From an uncultured Shinella sp. (GTDB lineage Bacteria; Pseudomonadota; Alphaproteobacteria; Rhizobiales; Rhizobiaceae), in NCBI RefSeq assembly GCF_946479415.1, contig NZ_CAMLFY010000021.1, positions 1-46,787 on the forward strand: a DNA stretch of 46,787 bases. Direction: 5' to 3'. Shown here in pieces: positions 8,204-16,977 of this stretch. Under the pieces are notes generated by a model. The model saw only the letters and a program-made list of their open reading frames with translations, searched no databases and had not been told where the DNA came from. The position numbers were made by a program, and so were the translations under genes. Position 1 is the stretch's first letter. Each line of letters starts with the position of its first letter.

Positions 8204-8415
8204 GAATTCCACAAGTCATCGGGGATAAAGAACTGGCAGTACTGGCGCTTGGTGGCGTAAGCAACCGCACCCTATCCGGCTCCGAAGCCAACCTCTTCCT
8301 CTTCGCTTCCGCTCTTTCTCGGGGTGTCGCTGTCAACAACGAAGAGATGGCGAGCGTTGGTCTTGCACTCATGCGAGCTGATTTTGCGGCTCGCCAAAGT
8401 TTCACTCCGCCGTAA
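8200..8415 (+). CDS. Small 71-aa ORF coupled to the preceding gene (CTG start?)
   Basis: An open frame with protein-like composition (IGDKELAVLALGGVSNR..., ending QSFTPP) follows immediately. No ATG, GTG or TTG lies early enough. The CTG at 8200-8202 overlaps the TGA of the upstream gene in the way ATGA overlaps normally do, and AAAGGGAA precedes it. Either CTG is used as a start, or a former ATG has mutated and the gene is decayed. The sequence looks helical and soluble; family not recognised. Confidence 0.5.
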   Translation: MRIPQVIGDKELAVLALGGVSNRTLSGSEANLFLFASALSRGVAVNNEEMASVGLALMRADFAARQSFTPP

Positions 8416-8497
8416 AATTGCCCTATGGTGTAGCGCCAAACCGTCGGCGTCATCGATGAGACCCGACCTTCGCATTGCGGGTCGGATCCGACGATCC

Positions 8498-8917
8498 TCA
8501 AGGCAGAAAGACCGACAGATGCTCGAAGACGTGGTTTGGTTGCAGGTGGTCCGTGAGCTGGTCAAAGTCATCGAAGCCATCGGGCAATGGCAGGCCGACG
8601 CCCTTGATCCCATCCACCATTACGACACCTCCCCAAGCCAGCTGAGTAGTGGATTTCTCCAAGACCTCCCTGACCGTCATACCGGCCCACAATTTTCCCT
8701 CGTAACGGCCATCAAACCTGGAGTTGCACATTACCGAGTAGATTTATCGGCCTTCGTCATAGCCGACGGTGATGAGTCCATTGTCGATGGATACGATGCC
8801 CTCGAAGACTTCCAGTACACGATGGCTCCGCAGAGCGTCGATCACGTCGTCGATAGAGGTCTGAAGCGCAATGCCGCCGAGTGAAATGGCCGGGACGATA
8901 TCGTTGGTCAGTTTCAT
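8498..8917 (-). pseudogene. Hypothetical ~139-codon gene broken by an in-frame TAA
   Basis: The minus-strand frame starts at ATG 8917 (MKLTNDIVPAISLGGIALQ) and continues in one frame to TGA at 8498, but codon 58 is TAA (8744-8746). Both halves look like genuine soluble protein (IDNGLITVGYDEGR before the stop, IYSVMCNSRFDGRYEG after it), with a C-terminal DGFDDFDQLTDHL. A single substitution would restore the full frame. Its ATG overlaps the TGA of the upstream decayed ORF (ATGA). The composition resembles small immunity-type proteins; family not recognised. Confidence 0.65.
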
Positions 8918-9236
8918 GTTTCAAAACTCCAGCCGGTGGGCTCTCCGTCCCCGTCGTTGACGGAGATTTCCATCACTGCGGTGATCTTCATGAACAACAC
9001 AAGGATGGCGGTCTCGACGCCCTCGCGAACGACTATCAGTGGCTGCAGAATGCAATTCAGTTGCCGATTGCGCCCCAACACCGGATCGTTCGCCTCCAAC
9101 ACCAGCACCTCGAATAATGTCGGCGTCAGCAGATCCATCCCCTCATATGGCTTACGGCCGTTTGCGGGGTTATTGCCGCCTCAGACAACATTTCTTCCCT
9201 TGTTTCACCCGGATTGGGATCATATCCACCGAGCAT
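8914..9236 (-). pseudogene. Decayed hypothetical ORF with a frameshift near 9180
   Basis: Two protein-like pieces lie in different frames. An upstream piece reads MLGGYDPNPGETREEMLSE (9236 to about 9181). A downstream piece reads GGNNPANGRKPYEG... and ends GDGEPTGWSFET at TGA 8914. Joining them needs a one-base shift near 9180, consistent with a deletion in decayed coding DNA. Protein-like frame fragments continue weakly up to about 9300, so the original 5' end is unclear. The end overlaps the next ORF's start. Function unknown; it may be the C-terminal part of a larger effector-like protein (inference). Confidence 0.45.
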
Positions 9237-9415
9237 GACGGTGGTTTTCGTGGCCGCCGCGCCCGTCGATTGCAGGGAGCAGGTCCTCCTGTTTTGTGGG
9301 ACGCCGCAGCCTCGAACACACTCTCATTGAGAGGCTTGTCCGAGGTACGATGAGGACGACATCGCTCGAACCGGGCAAAGGCGAACATGGCAGGCACAAT
9401 TGGAGGCATATTTTC

Positions 9416-10006
9416 ATGCTGAAATTTCCCGGTACCGCGATCACCGCGACAGATACATGCTATTCCACCCAAAGCGGTCCATGGGGGCTTGCGTCCATTT
9501 CCGTCGGCCTGGCAGCATTCGAGTTCGATGCGGAGACACACGAAACCCTCCTGCAATGTGACCAGATCAATCTTGATCTCGATGATCTTTACGCTCTGTC
9601 CGGCAAGAGCTTCGAGTTTCCCCTCAACCCCGAACCAGGCTACATCGACGGCAGCATCTATCTGTTCGGCGTGCATGTCGTCTTCCTGACGGAGCGCCTG
9701 TCATTTGGCGCCGCGGGTGAGGAAACAATCCCGCTGAGAATCGATGGCATACTTGAGTTCAGCAGCAGTGGGCTGACCCGATACGAAGACGTTGCACTTT
9801 CTCTTGAAACCGCTCTTGATTTGCCACTGACGTCTTGCCAACTCGTGTCGTTGGCAGAGGATGCAGTCGATCGGGTCGCAGCACGATCGCAACGTGACAT
9901 CGGCAAGGTCATGGCGCTGCTCGCCGAAAATCGGCATGTCAGGGGTCGGCTTGGCGAACTCAATTCGGAGGTACGCAACATCCTCAAAAAGCGGGAGCTT
10001 GGGTGA
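9416..10006 (+). CDS. Hypothetical protein (196 aa)
   Basis: Starts MLKFPGTAITATDTCYSTQ at 9416 with TTGGAGG ten bases upstream. An earlier in-frame start exists, but the Arg/His-rich stretch before 9416 looks non-coding. The first 130 residues are beta-rich and contain no signal peptide or transmembrane segment. The C-terminal 60 residues are charged and helical (SLAEDAVDRVAARSQRDIGK onward), possibly a short coiled coil. Convergent with the small membrane protein gene at 10022. Family not recognised. Confidence 0.72.
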   Translation: MLKFPGTAITATDTCYSTQSGPWGLASISVGLAAFEFDAETHETLLQCDQINLDLDDLYALSGKSFEFPLNPEPGYIDGSIYLFGVHVVFLTERLSFGAAGEETIPLRIDGILEFSSSGLTRYEDVALSLETALDLPLTSCQLVSLAEDAVDRVAARSQRDIGKVMALLAENRHVRGRLGELNSEVRNILKKRELG

Positions 10007-10021
10007 AGACCTAGCCCCACT

Positions 10022-10225
10022 CTAGTTGGAACCTGGATCACCCCATATCGACCAATGCCCGGTATTTGATCCATGGGCAACCTGGGTTTCGCCAAGGGTA
10101 CTATGCGCATCGGTGCCGTCGGTCTTGCCCGACCCTGCTTTGCGAGACCTTGAATTCCAGAATGCGAAAAAGATGAAACCCGCCAGACCGCCGAGGCCAA
10201 GCAACGTCATGACCGTGTTTCCCAT
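10022..10225 (-). CDS. Small single-pass membrane protein (67 aa)
   Basis: Starts MGNTVMTLLGLGGLAGFIFF at 10225 with AGGGGAAG seven bases upstream. Residues 5-23 form one membrane helix, followed by a basic stretch (NSRSRKAGSGK) and a hydrophilic tail ending in HWSIWGDPGSN. This suggests one membrane pass with a cytoplasmic tail by the positive-inside rule. Divergent from the ankyrin gene, with about 45 bases between the starts. Family not recognised. Confidence 0.7.
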   Translation of the reverse strand: MGNTVMTLLGLGGLAGFIFFAFWNSRSRKAGSGKTDGTDAHSTLGETQVAHGSNTGHWSIWGDPGSN

Positions 10226-10269
10226 CAGGACTTCCCCTGAGTTGCGCGCTAGAGACAGGACCATATCAC

Positions 10270-10791
10270 ATGAGCGCTCATCCCGAATACGATGACTATG
10301 TGTATATTGTCGATGTCCTGGCGACAGGGAGCGACGAGCAACTGGATGAACTGGAAAAGCTTGTCGACGGGTTTCCAGAGGGAGCCGCCAAATATCTGGG
10401 CCGGTCCTGGATAAGAACTGCAATTGCGAGCGGATCTCTGAATTCCATTGAGTGGATGCTTCAGCATAAAATCGACCTGTCCTTTCGGGACGAAGAGGGC
10501 TACACGGTTCTCCACGCCGCACTCGAACGGGCGGGGCAGGACAAATATTCCGTTCTTACTCTCCTCCTCGACAAAGGCGCGCCCGTGAATGCCCATGGCA
10601 TCAACGACTGGACGCCCGCGCACATGGCAGCGGTTCAAGACGAGGTCGAGGCGCTGAAGCTGCTGATCGAACATGGCGCGGATCTGTCGATCCGCACACG
10701 TATCGACGATTATGAGACGCCGCTGGAAGAAGCGCGCAGTCGTGGATGTATGGCATCGGTCCAGCTTTTGGAGAACCTGGCAGACCCGTGA
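10270..10791 (+). CDS. Ankyrin-repeat protein (173 aa)
   Basis: Short soluble protein with ankyrin repeats in the second half: GYTVLHAALERAG, then DWTPAHMAAVQ...ALKLLIEHGADLS, then a TPLEEARSRG repeat. The first 60 residues are acidic and helical. There is no signal peptide. Ankyrin repeats mediate protein-protein binding. Proteins of this size occur as partners or immunity factors of diverse enzymes, but no partner is identified here. It ends about 20 bases before the convergent M48 protease gene. Confidence 0.85.
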   Translation: MSAHPEYDDYVYIVDVLATGSDEQLDELEKLVDGFPEGAAKYLGRSWIRTAIASGSLNSIEWMLQHKIDLSFRDEEGYTVLHAALERAGQDKYSVLTLLLDKGAPVNAHGINDWTPAHMAAVQDEVEALKLLIEHGADLSIRTRIDDYETPLEEARSRGCMASVQLLENLADP

Positions 10792-10810
10792 TGGCCGACA
10801 CCCTGTTCCC

Positions 10811-12724
10811 TTATCCGCTGGGAGCAGGATTTACTCCGGTGCTCTGCGCTACCGCCATGCCGGCCCGTGCGATCAAACAATCGGGCGTGCAATGAACCGG
10901 AATTTTCCCGGACGGTCCGATAAATTCGACGTCCGGGTAAATATGCAGCCGTGGCAGCAGGCGTTGCAGCACTCTTTTGCAAGCCGAAGCGTTGACATCC
11001 TCTTCGCCGGTCAGGCGGCCGACGAGGCGCATGAACCAGCCGTCATAGGCCTCCACATAGAGAAACCACCGCGGCTGCGCCGGCACGTGCGGCTGCGTAT
11101 CGCGGCAAAGCCAGATTGCGCGCGCATGGGCAAAGAGCGGCTGCAATGCGCCTTGCAGCAATGCGAGTTCCGAAGCCTCCATCCCATGCGCAAACCTGCC
11201 GGGGGAGATGGACTGCGCGGCATGCTCGCCCATCCACAGAGCATCGGCGCTGCGCCTATGGCACTCGGCACCCTGCCTGTCGCCGGAACGCAGGCAGAGC
11301 TCGCAGAGATGGCGGTGTGCCGTATAGGCCGAGGCCGATGGGTCCCGGCTGATGCGGAACCATAGGGCAATTGCACCAGCCACGTCACCGCTCCTGTCGA
11401 AATCGTCGGCCCTGAGTTCAAGAAGCGCCAGGTCGTTCGGTGAATGCTGTAATCCTTGCTCGATCGCCTCGCGACGAAGGGAACCTCCAGCATCGAACGT
11501 TTCCGCCAGTCGCGCCAAAAGCCACCAGTCATGCGCGTCGAATGCCTGTTGCTTTCGGCGATGCAGGAGGTTCGAGAACTCGCCATATTGGCGCGAATAC
11601 CTGTTTTTGACGTCGTCCCAGGTTTGCCTGGCGTTTTCACGCCATTGGGCGTCAAGCTGCGCGGCGATGCCGGACACCCGCCTCCCCAACCATTCCGCCG
11701 CCGCCGCGTTCTCCTCCAGCTTCCAGGGCAGACGATCAGGCAGCGAACCGGAAGGGTCGAAACCGGTCGCGGCAACCCGTTCGAAGAGGGATGGATGCGT
11801 GCTGCCGGCGTCCGGCTTTTCGCAGAGGCTTTCATGCAGCCAGACGGCAGCCTGCGCACCATCGCGCGGGCGGCTTCCGGCAGGTTCCGCGAGAAGCTCC
11901 GAAAACGGCCTGGCTGCGGCAAGGTCGTCTTCCCCGGCAGACCCATAAACGCCCGGCCAGAACCCGCCGGCCATCGCTTTCTGCCGCAAAGCCAGCGCGA
12001 GCTCCGTCTCCAGGGCAATCGCCGCACCGCACACCTCGATGGCTTGCGCATCAGCAACCCTCTCGCAGCGGCGCGAGAATTCCAGCGTCTCGCGCATCAG
12101 GCGCGGCACATACCAGGATAGAAACAAACGCAGCGGCGCCGTAATCAGCCGGTGGTTCCGCTCATGTAGATCGCCGAGCGCCGCCCAGCGCCGGCGCGCC
12201 ATATAGGCCCATCGGGCGAAATGGCCGTGCGATCGGGAAATATGCGCATATTCGTGAACGATGACCGCTTCGGCCTGGGCTTTCGTTAGCAGGGCGAGAA
12301 GCGGCAGGCCAAGCACCAGAACATGCTGCGGCGATCCGGACCGGGATCCCGTCTGGTAAATGGATGCATTGAGTTCGTCATTGACATAGACCGCCGTAAA
12401 GGCTGGCGCGTCGCAGGCCAATCGCAACCGTTCAAGATCGGCGAAGAGGACCGGAACGTCATCAGGCTTCAGCAAGATGCCATCCGAGACCGGTGGCGAC
12501 GGCGGCACCGCGCGGGCGCGCAGCACCATCAACCCATAAAAAACCCACGTCACCGACGGCAGGGCGAGAATGGCGAGAAGCAGCGGCGACCTCACGAAGA
12601 AGACCAGCAGAAGCGGCGACAAGACCAGCAGGACACCGGAAATCAACAGAACGGCATCGCCGAAAGCCAGCCATATCACGGCGCGCCATCTGCCTTCATG
12701 CGGTGGCGTTGGGCGCCTTGTCAT
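10811..12724 (-). CDS. M48-family zinc metalloprotease, membrane-anchored (637 aa)
   Basis: Two N-terminal membrane helices (about residues 14-45 and 47-70) precede a zinc protease domain with the HExxH motif (HEYAH, 157-161). A downstream Glu in the RRCERVADAQ segment is the likely third zinc ligand, as in HtpX/Ste24 proteases. The C-terminal half (about 370-637) is a large helical, TPR-like region rich in Trp and Arg with no catalytic motif. Its ATG (12724) overlaps the TGA of the upstream DUF4034-like gene, so the two are translationally coupled and probably act together. This is longer than housekeeping HtpX (about 300 residues). Substrate unknown. Confidence 0.85.
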   Translation of the reverse strand: MTRRPTPPHEGRWRAVIWLAFGDAVLLISGVLLVLSPLLLVFFVRSPLLLAILALPSVTWVFYGLMVLRARAVPPSPPVSDGILLKPDDVPVLFADLERLRLACDAPAFTAVYVNDELNASIYQTGSRSGSPQHVLVLGLPLLALLTKAQAEAVIVHEYAHISRSHGHFARWAYMARRRWAALGDLHERNHRLITAPLRLFLSWYVPRLMRETLEFSRRCERVADAQAIEVCGAAIALETELALALRQKAMAGGFWPGVYGSAGEDDLAAARPFSELLAEPAGSRPRDGAQAAVWLHESLCEKPDAGSTHPSLFERVAATGFDPSGSLPDRLPWKLEENAAAAEWLGRRVSGIAAQLDAQWRENARQTWDDVKNRYSRQYGEFSNLLHRRKQQAFDAHDWWLLARLAETFDAGGSLRREAIEQGLQHSPNDLALLELRADDFDRSGDVAGAIALWFRISRDPSASAYTAHRHLCELCLRSGDRQGAECHRRSADALWMGEHAAQSISPGRFAHGMEASELALLQGALQPLFAHARAIWLCRDTQPHVPAQPRWFLYVEAYDGWFMRLVGRLTGEEDVNASACKRVLQRLLPRLHIYPDVEFIGPSGKIPVHCTPDCLIARAGMAVAQSTGVNPAPSG

Positions 12725-14760
12725 TGGTTCTTCGGCGGTAGATGGTCGCTCGAAAGTTTGTTGCCGAAGAAGGCCCGCATCGCCCGCCCGGCCATTTGCC
12801 AGCCGCTCGAACCATAAACCTGCGTTTCCATCCAATCGAGCGACGAATGATCGGGGAAAAGCTCCTTGTATCGATCAAACCACTGCATGGCGACAAACTC
12901 GCTCTTGGGAACGCCATCGCCGTATTTATAGGCGAGGACGACCTCTCCATAGGCCTCTCCGGCAAGATGATCGTCGTCATGGCCAATAAGGGATTTCATG
13001 TTGGCAACGGCCTGCTGCTTTTCTTCCGCAGTTCCATGCCGACGGCTGACACTTGCTACCTTGATCGCGGATACCGCCACGCCGCCATGCATTGCCCTGA
13101 TGTAAAGATTGCGAACCCGCTCGAAGTTATCGCGGATCGTCAGGTCGGTTTTTTGAACGTTTTCAAGGCGCCAAGCGCAATTGTAGAGTGCAACCGGGTC
13201 GCCTTCCTCGACGGCCCGCTCAAGCCAGTGATCCGCTTGCTCCTCGTCAAGCAGGTGTGGTTCGGTATCGTCCCGGGAGCCCCTGGCTATGTCATACATG
13301 CTGGCCGCCGCCGCATAGACGCGCCGTTCCGCCAAGGCGCGCGTCAGATAAGCCGATTCATCCTGGAAGCCACCGTCCCATATCATCCGGCAGGCATGCA
13401 TCGGCGTGAATTCGTCCGGTTCGTAAAGCGGCGCCAGCTCGGCCGTCCGGTCGATCAACCGCGTGGCGATGACGGGATCTGCCTCTATGCCCCACATGCC
13501 GAACTGCCAGGCAAAGGCCGCCATGGTCAGCATCGTCGGTTCATCGAAACGGCGCACCGCGGTCTGCAGCACGCGCGCGTAGGCGCCCTCCACATCCTCG
13601 CAATGGTGGATCAGCATCAAGTTGGTGAAGTCCCGGAACGGACCGTCCACAGCGGGATAGGTTGCCGGCTCCTTGCAATAGCGAACGGATTCAACATGGC
13701 GCTGATGCGCCAACGCTTCGTTCTGCAATGAATAATGGCTGAAGTTGGCGTATTTGCCGAGAGCAATGAACCGCAGCCTGTCGGACATATCCCGCGACAG
13801 CCACCGGTCGAACATCTTCTTCCGGTCGGCGACGGCACGAACGTCGCCGGGTTCGGGATAGTCGGGAATCGTCAGCGTGTCGTGAACGCCCGGCCACCGA
13901 ACGGCGTTACGTTCCTTCTCGGTGAGTTGGGAACATAAGGGACCCGACGCGAATTTCTCGACCTCAGCTTCCGAGCCGCCCCAGCGGGCACTGAGATATT
14001 GCGAGTAATCCGCAAGCACATCCACCCAGCCGGGCTTGATCGACAGGCAGTAACGCAGCCAGTAGTAGCCGGGATCTTGAATGTCCGCCTCCTGCACCGG
14101 CGGCGCGGAAGCGGGCAGCGTTGCGGTGACGATACCGGGTGGCTTCAGCCCGTGCCGCGCAAGCCGGGCGCAAACCGCCTCGTAAAGTTCCGGCTCGAAC
14201 TCATCGGGCTGCATGGTGTTTTTAACCGGCCCACCGTCAAACAGCGCATCGACGAAATCCGGCTGGCCGAGATACTGGCAAATCTGCACCATGATTTCGC
14301 AGGCAAGTGCCGGCCTCTGCGAAAGCGTCATTGCCTTCAACAGATATTCGGCCGCATTGATACAAGCCATATGGGCCGCGATCCACTGATCCTCACCCAC
14401 CTCAGACGCCCATGACGCCGTGCGGATATCGCAGGCCCGGCGAAAGTAATAATGACCGAAAATCAACTGCGCGTGGTAGGAAGCCGGGCGCGATCGAACC
14501 CAGTCATTCAGCAATTCGAGCCTCGAAACCGCGTCCACGCTCGCATTGTCGAAAACGGCGGAGCTGGTTGCAAGGAAGGCGTAGCGATCGTCCGGAACGG
14601 CATGGGGTTGCCACCATGCATCCTCCAATTCCGCCAAAAAGCGCTCGACCGCATCGAAACGACGCTCAAGCATCGCCTTCCGCAACTCTTCCTGCTGGCG
14701 TAGGCGGATCCACTGCGGCTCATCCAGCGACAAGGGAGGCGAGCTTGTGACGACCTGCAT
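12721..14760 (-). CDS. DUF4034-like / Sel1-repeat protein (679 aa)
   Basis: Soluble helical-repeat protein. The N-terminal segment, with RFDAVERFLAELEDAWW and WVRSRPASYHAQLIFGHYY, resembles DUF4034 proteins. The C-terminal third has Sel1-like repeats (QADHWLERAVEEGDPVALY; AYGEVVLAYKYGDGVPKSEF). Such repeats are scaffolds for protein contacts. The ATG at 14760 has GAGGAG seven bases upstream; longer in-frame extensions run through a non-coding divergent promoter region. There is no signal peptide. Coupled through an ATGA overlap to the M48 protease gene and divergent from the beta-propeller-like gene. The family call is from memory of motifs; function unknown. Confidence 0.75.
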   Translation of the reverse strand: MQVVTSSPPLSLDEPQWIRLRQQEELRKAMLERRFDAVERFLAELEDAWWQPHAVPDDRYAFLATSSAVFDNASVDAVSRLELLNDWVRSRPASYHAQLIFGHYYFRRACDIRTASWASEVGEDQWIAAHMACINAAEYLLKAMTLSQRPALACEIMVQICQYLGQPDFVDALFDGGPVKNTMQPDEFEPELYEAVCARLARHGLKPPGIVTATLPASAPPVQEADIQDPGYYWLRYCLSIKPGWVDVLADYSQYLSARWGGSEAEVEKFASGPLCSQLTEKERNAVRWPGVHDTLTIPDYPEPGDVRAVADRKKMFDRWLSRDMSDRLRFIALGKYANFSHYSLQNEALAHQRHVESVRYCKEPATYPAVDGPFRDFTNLMLIHHCEDVEGAYARVLQTAVRRFDEPTMLTMAAFAWQFGMWGIEADPVIATRLIDRTAELAPLYEPDEFTPMHACRMIWDGGFQDESAYLTRALAERRVYAAAASMYDIARGSRDDTEPHLLDEEQADHWLERAVEEGDPVALYNCAWRLENVQKTDLTIRDNFERVRNLYIRAMHGGVAVSAIKVASVSRRHGTAEEKQQAVANMKSLIGHDDDHLAGEAYGEVVLAYKYGDGVPKSEFVAMQWFDRYKELFPDHSSLDWMETQVYGSSGWQMAGRAMRAFFGNKLSSDHLPPKNQ

Positions 14761-14910
14761 GAATGGCTCCTCAAGAAATTTATTAAGATTACGATTTCGA
14801 TTCGCTTCATGAATCTGTGACAATGATGGCTTCTTATTGCAACTGCTTGGCGAAGCCCAACAAAACCTGTGGATGACGCTTGCTGCCGACTGCCGATGCG
14901 AAAGAATGGT

Positions 14911-15906
14911 ATGCAACCTCTTACCCAAACCGATGCAAAGCGGCTGATGTTTGAAGCCGCAATTGCCAGAACCCGTGACGATCTTTTCCTGGCCTGTTCC
15001 AATTCGGACGAACGCTTTGACGGCTTCGCCCGCATGTGCCTGTTTCGCGCCGAAAAAAGTCCGGCCTGGACCTATTTCGACCTGCCGGTCACTATTTCGG
15101 GCGCAACCCTGTTCGTGCCGAAGGCAGGTCCAGCGACGGCGGCCGAACCGACAAGCTATGTCTTTCTGGCCGAGGACGGGGATGTTTTCCATCTGCCCAT
15201 CGGGCGTGAGCCGGAAACCGAACGGATCGCCGGATCGGGCCTCTGGAGCGACGATTCCGAGGGATGGGGCTACTTGAGCGCCATCAAGCAGATCGGCGAC
15301 AGGCTTTACGCCTGTGGCGGCGGCGGTCAGGTCTATCGTCGATCGAAGATGAATCAATGGGAGCACATCGACGAGGGCCTCTTACGAGACAGGGCCGGCA
15401 CGCATAGCCTCACCCTCGGGGTAATCGCTGGCCCGAATGAAGACGAGATCTATGTCGGCGGTTGGCGCAGCAATGTGGATGATGGCGTCCTGCTCGGGCG
15501 GGATAACCACGGCTGGACGGCTGTGGCGCACGACATTCCGAAAATCAGCGATATCCACGTCGAGCACGAAGCTTCGATATGGGCTTGCGGTCGGCACGGC
15601 ACGCTGTTGCATGGCAATTCCAGCGACGGCTTCAAAAGCCTGCTTGCGCCCGTACGCGGCCGTCAATATCTGAGCGTCGCCCTCTATGGCGGTCAGGTTT
15701 TCCTCGCGACGAATCTCGGCCTTTACGTCTATGCCGGCGGTTCCGTCAGCCCCGTCAGGACAGGACTGGTGCCGGAACACCGGGATGGCCACATCCTCGA
15801 GGTCATCGACGGTGTGCTGTGGTCCATAGGCTACGAGGATGTCTTGCGTTTCGATGGCATCGTCTGGGAGCGCATTGCGTTTCCCGGAAATCCGCCGATT
15901 GGATGA
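14911..15906 (+). CDS. Beta-propeller-like hypothetical protein (~331 aa)
   Basis: Repeating blade-like units recur every 40-50 residues: RLYACGGGGQVYRR, EIYVGGWRSN, SIWACGRHGTLLHG, VFLATNLGLYVYAG, VLWSIGYEDVLRFDG. Each alternates hydrophobic strands with Gly turns, as in WD40/Kelch-type or photosynthesis-complex-stability-type propellers. There is no signal peptide. ATGs at 14896 and 14911 are both possible; 14911 leaves the best start context (GAAAG upstream). Divergent from the DUF4034/M48 operon, with about 150 bases between the start codons, so it may be co-regulated with it. Role unknown. Confidence 0.72.
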   Translation: MQPLTQTDAKRLMFEAAIARTRDDLFLACSNSDERFDGFARMCLFRAEKSPAWTYFDLPVTISGATLFVPKAGPATAAEPTSYVFLAEDGDVFHLPIGREPETERIAGSGLWSDDSEGWGYLSAIKQIGDRLYACGGGGQVYRRSKMNQWEHIDEGLLRDRAGTHSLTLGVIAGPNEDEIYVGGWRSNVDDGVLLGRDNHGWTAVAHDIPKISDIHVEHEASIWACGRHGTLLHGNSSDGFKSLLAPVRGRQYLSVALYGGQVFLATNLGLYVYAGGSVSPVRTGLVPEHRDGHILEVIDGVLWSIGYEDVLRFDGIVWERIAFPGNPPIG

Positions 15907-16055
15907 CGGACTATGGCCGCGTCGAAACGGGATCTGGAGCGGGCGGAAGAGGTGGCGCCTGCCGAATCCCCGCCCCAAGCCTCGTGAAAAGGCGGATTAT
16001 CTCGGCCTTGCTCGTGGGATCAAGATACACTTCTCTATCCGTTTGCCGGGCGTCT

Positions 16056-16445
16056 CTACCAAGGGAGATACGCTTGTCCTTTGGAGCTTTCGAAGCGCAT
16101 GTCCATTGCCACGATGTATGCAAACCAAGGGCCGTGAAAGCCATCTACCGCGAAGCGGAAAACGTCACCGGCGCTGTTGTCGAATAGCCGCTGGCGCAAC
16201 TCGTCCGGCAGCGTCTCCGGCAAGGGCTTCGAGAAGACCTCCCTGCCTGTGTCGGTCTTCCAACTGGCGGGGCAGTCGATGTAGCCCACGCCGATGAGTT
16301 CTATTTGCAACTGGTAGCCGCGGCTTATATCCAGCGTGCCCCTGATCAGGGCACGGGTTTCGTCGAGGCTCACCAGATAGAAATCCATCCATGGGTACTC
16401 CATGATGGCTGCGTTGAGCGCCCGCTCGTGCGTTTTATGGTCCAT
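16056..16445 (-). CDS. Hypothetical protein (129 aa)
   Basis: Soluble protein starting MDHKTHERALNAAIMEYPW at 16445 with GAGGTGG just upstream. A central beta region (RALIRGTLDIS...QLQIELIGVGYIDCP) is followed by a helical acidic segment and an aromatic-rich C-terminus (FHGPWFAYIVAMDM). There is no signal, membrane segment or known catalytic motif. Convergent with the beta-propeller gene, whose stop is 149 bases away. Size and context are like those of cytosolic immunity proteins, but the family is not recognised. Confidence 0.7.
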   Translation of the reverse strand: MDHKTHERALNAAIMEYPWMDFYLVSLDETRALIRGTLDISRGYQLQIELIGVGYIDCPASWKTDTGREVFSKPLPETLPDELRQRLFDNSAGDVFRFAVDGFHGPWFAYIVAMDMRFESSKGQAYLPW

Positions 16446-16555
16446 GGCCACCTCGAAATTGAAGCCTTGAAGGTCATTGGATATCTTCCTTCCATTGCCG
16501 GATGCGGGCAACGCTGTGGTCGATAATGCCGAGCAAGGTTCTGCATGGAGGTTAT

Positions 16556-16849
16556 ATGTTCAGAGTTGTTGCCGACAGTGCCGCCGCCGCCGATGGAGGC
16601 TCACTCGCCTTGTTTGTCGAGAGAACCGACGGACAACTTGAGTGCTTCGTTATAAATCGCTCCCTCGCCTCACGCGGGACGCCTGCCTACAACACGCTAA
16701 CATCGACTCTTCGCCCACTTTCCGCGGATGATTGCCGAGAGATTGCAGCGGCTCTTGAACCGCTTTTAACAAAAACGCCGCCGGTGCATCCGCTGCCGGA
16801 ATTCATAAAAACACTCAAAGAGCAAAACCGGTCCGGGCGGGAGCAATAA
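16556..16849 (+). CDS. Hypothetical protein (97 aa)
   Basis: Starts MFRVVADSAAAADGGSLALF at 16556 with TGGAGG five bases upstream; an earlier in-frame ATG lacks a ribosome site. The N-terminal half is predicted beta (SLALFVERTDGQLECFVINR), and the C-terminal half is helical and charged (SADDCREIAAALEPLL...). Divergent from the 129-aa gene. No known motif. Confidence 0.68.
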   Translation: MFRVVADSAAAADGGSLALFVERTDGQLECFVINRSLASRGTPAYNTLTSTLRPLSADDCREIAAALEPLLTKTPPVHPLPEFIKTLKEQNRSGREQ

Positions 16850-16977
16850 CTTTGGACAGGCGCGGCCAGCAATCCGCTTCCCGGACTTGACGTACGAGAC
16901 CTCCGTCATCGGGAAGGCAACGCGTGATCGCCACACGGGTGGATCGGAGACCCGTGATGGTGAAGGCATAGGACCGC

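Noticed and set aside
8324..8884. 186-codon plus-strand frame
   Set aside because: Lies opposite the decayed minus-strand gene whose frame has better protein character on both sides of its single stop.
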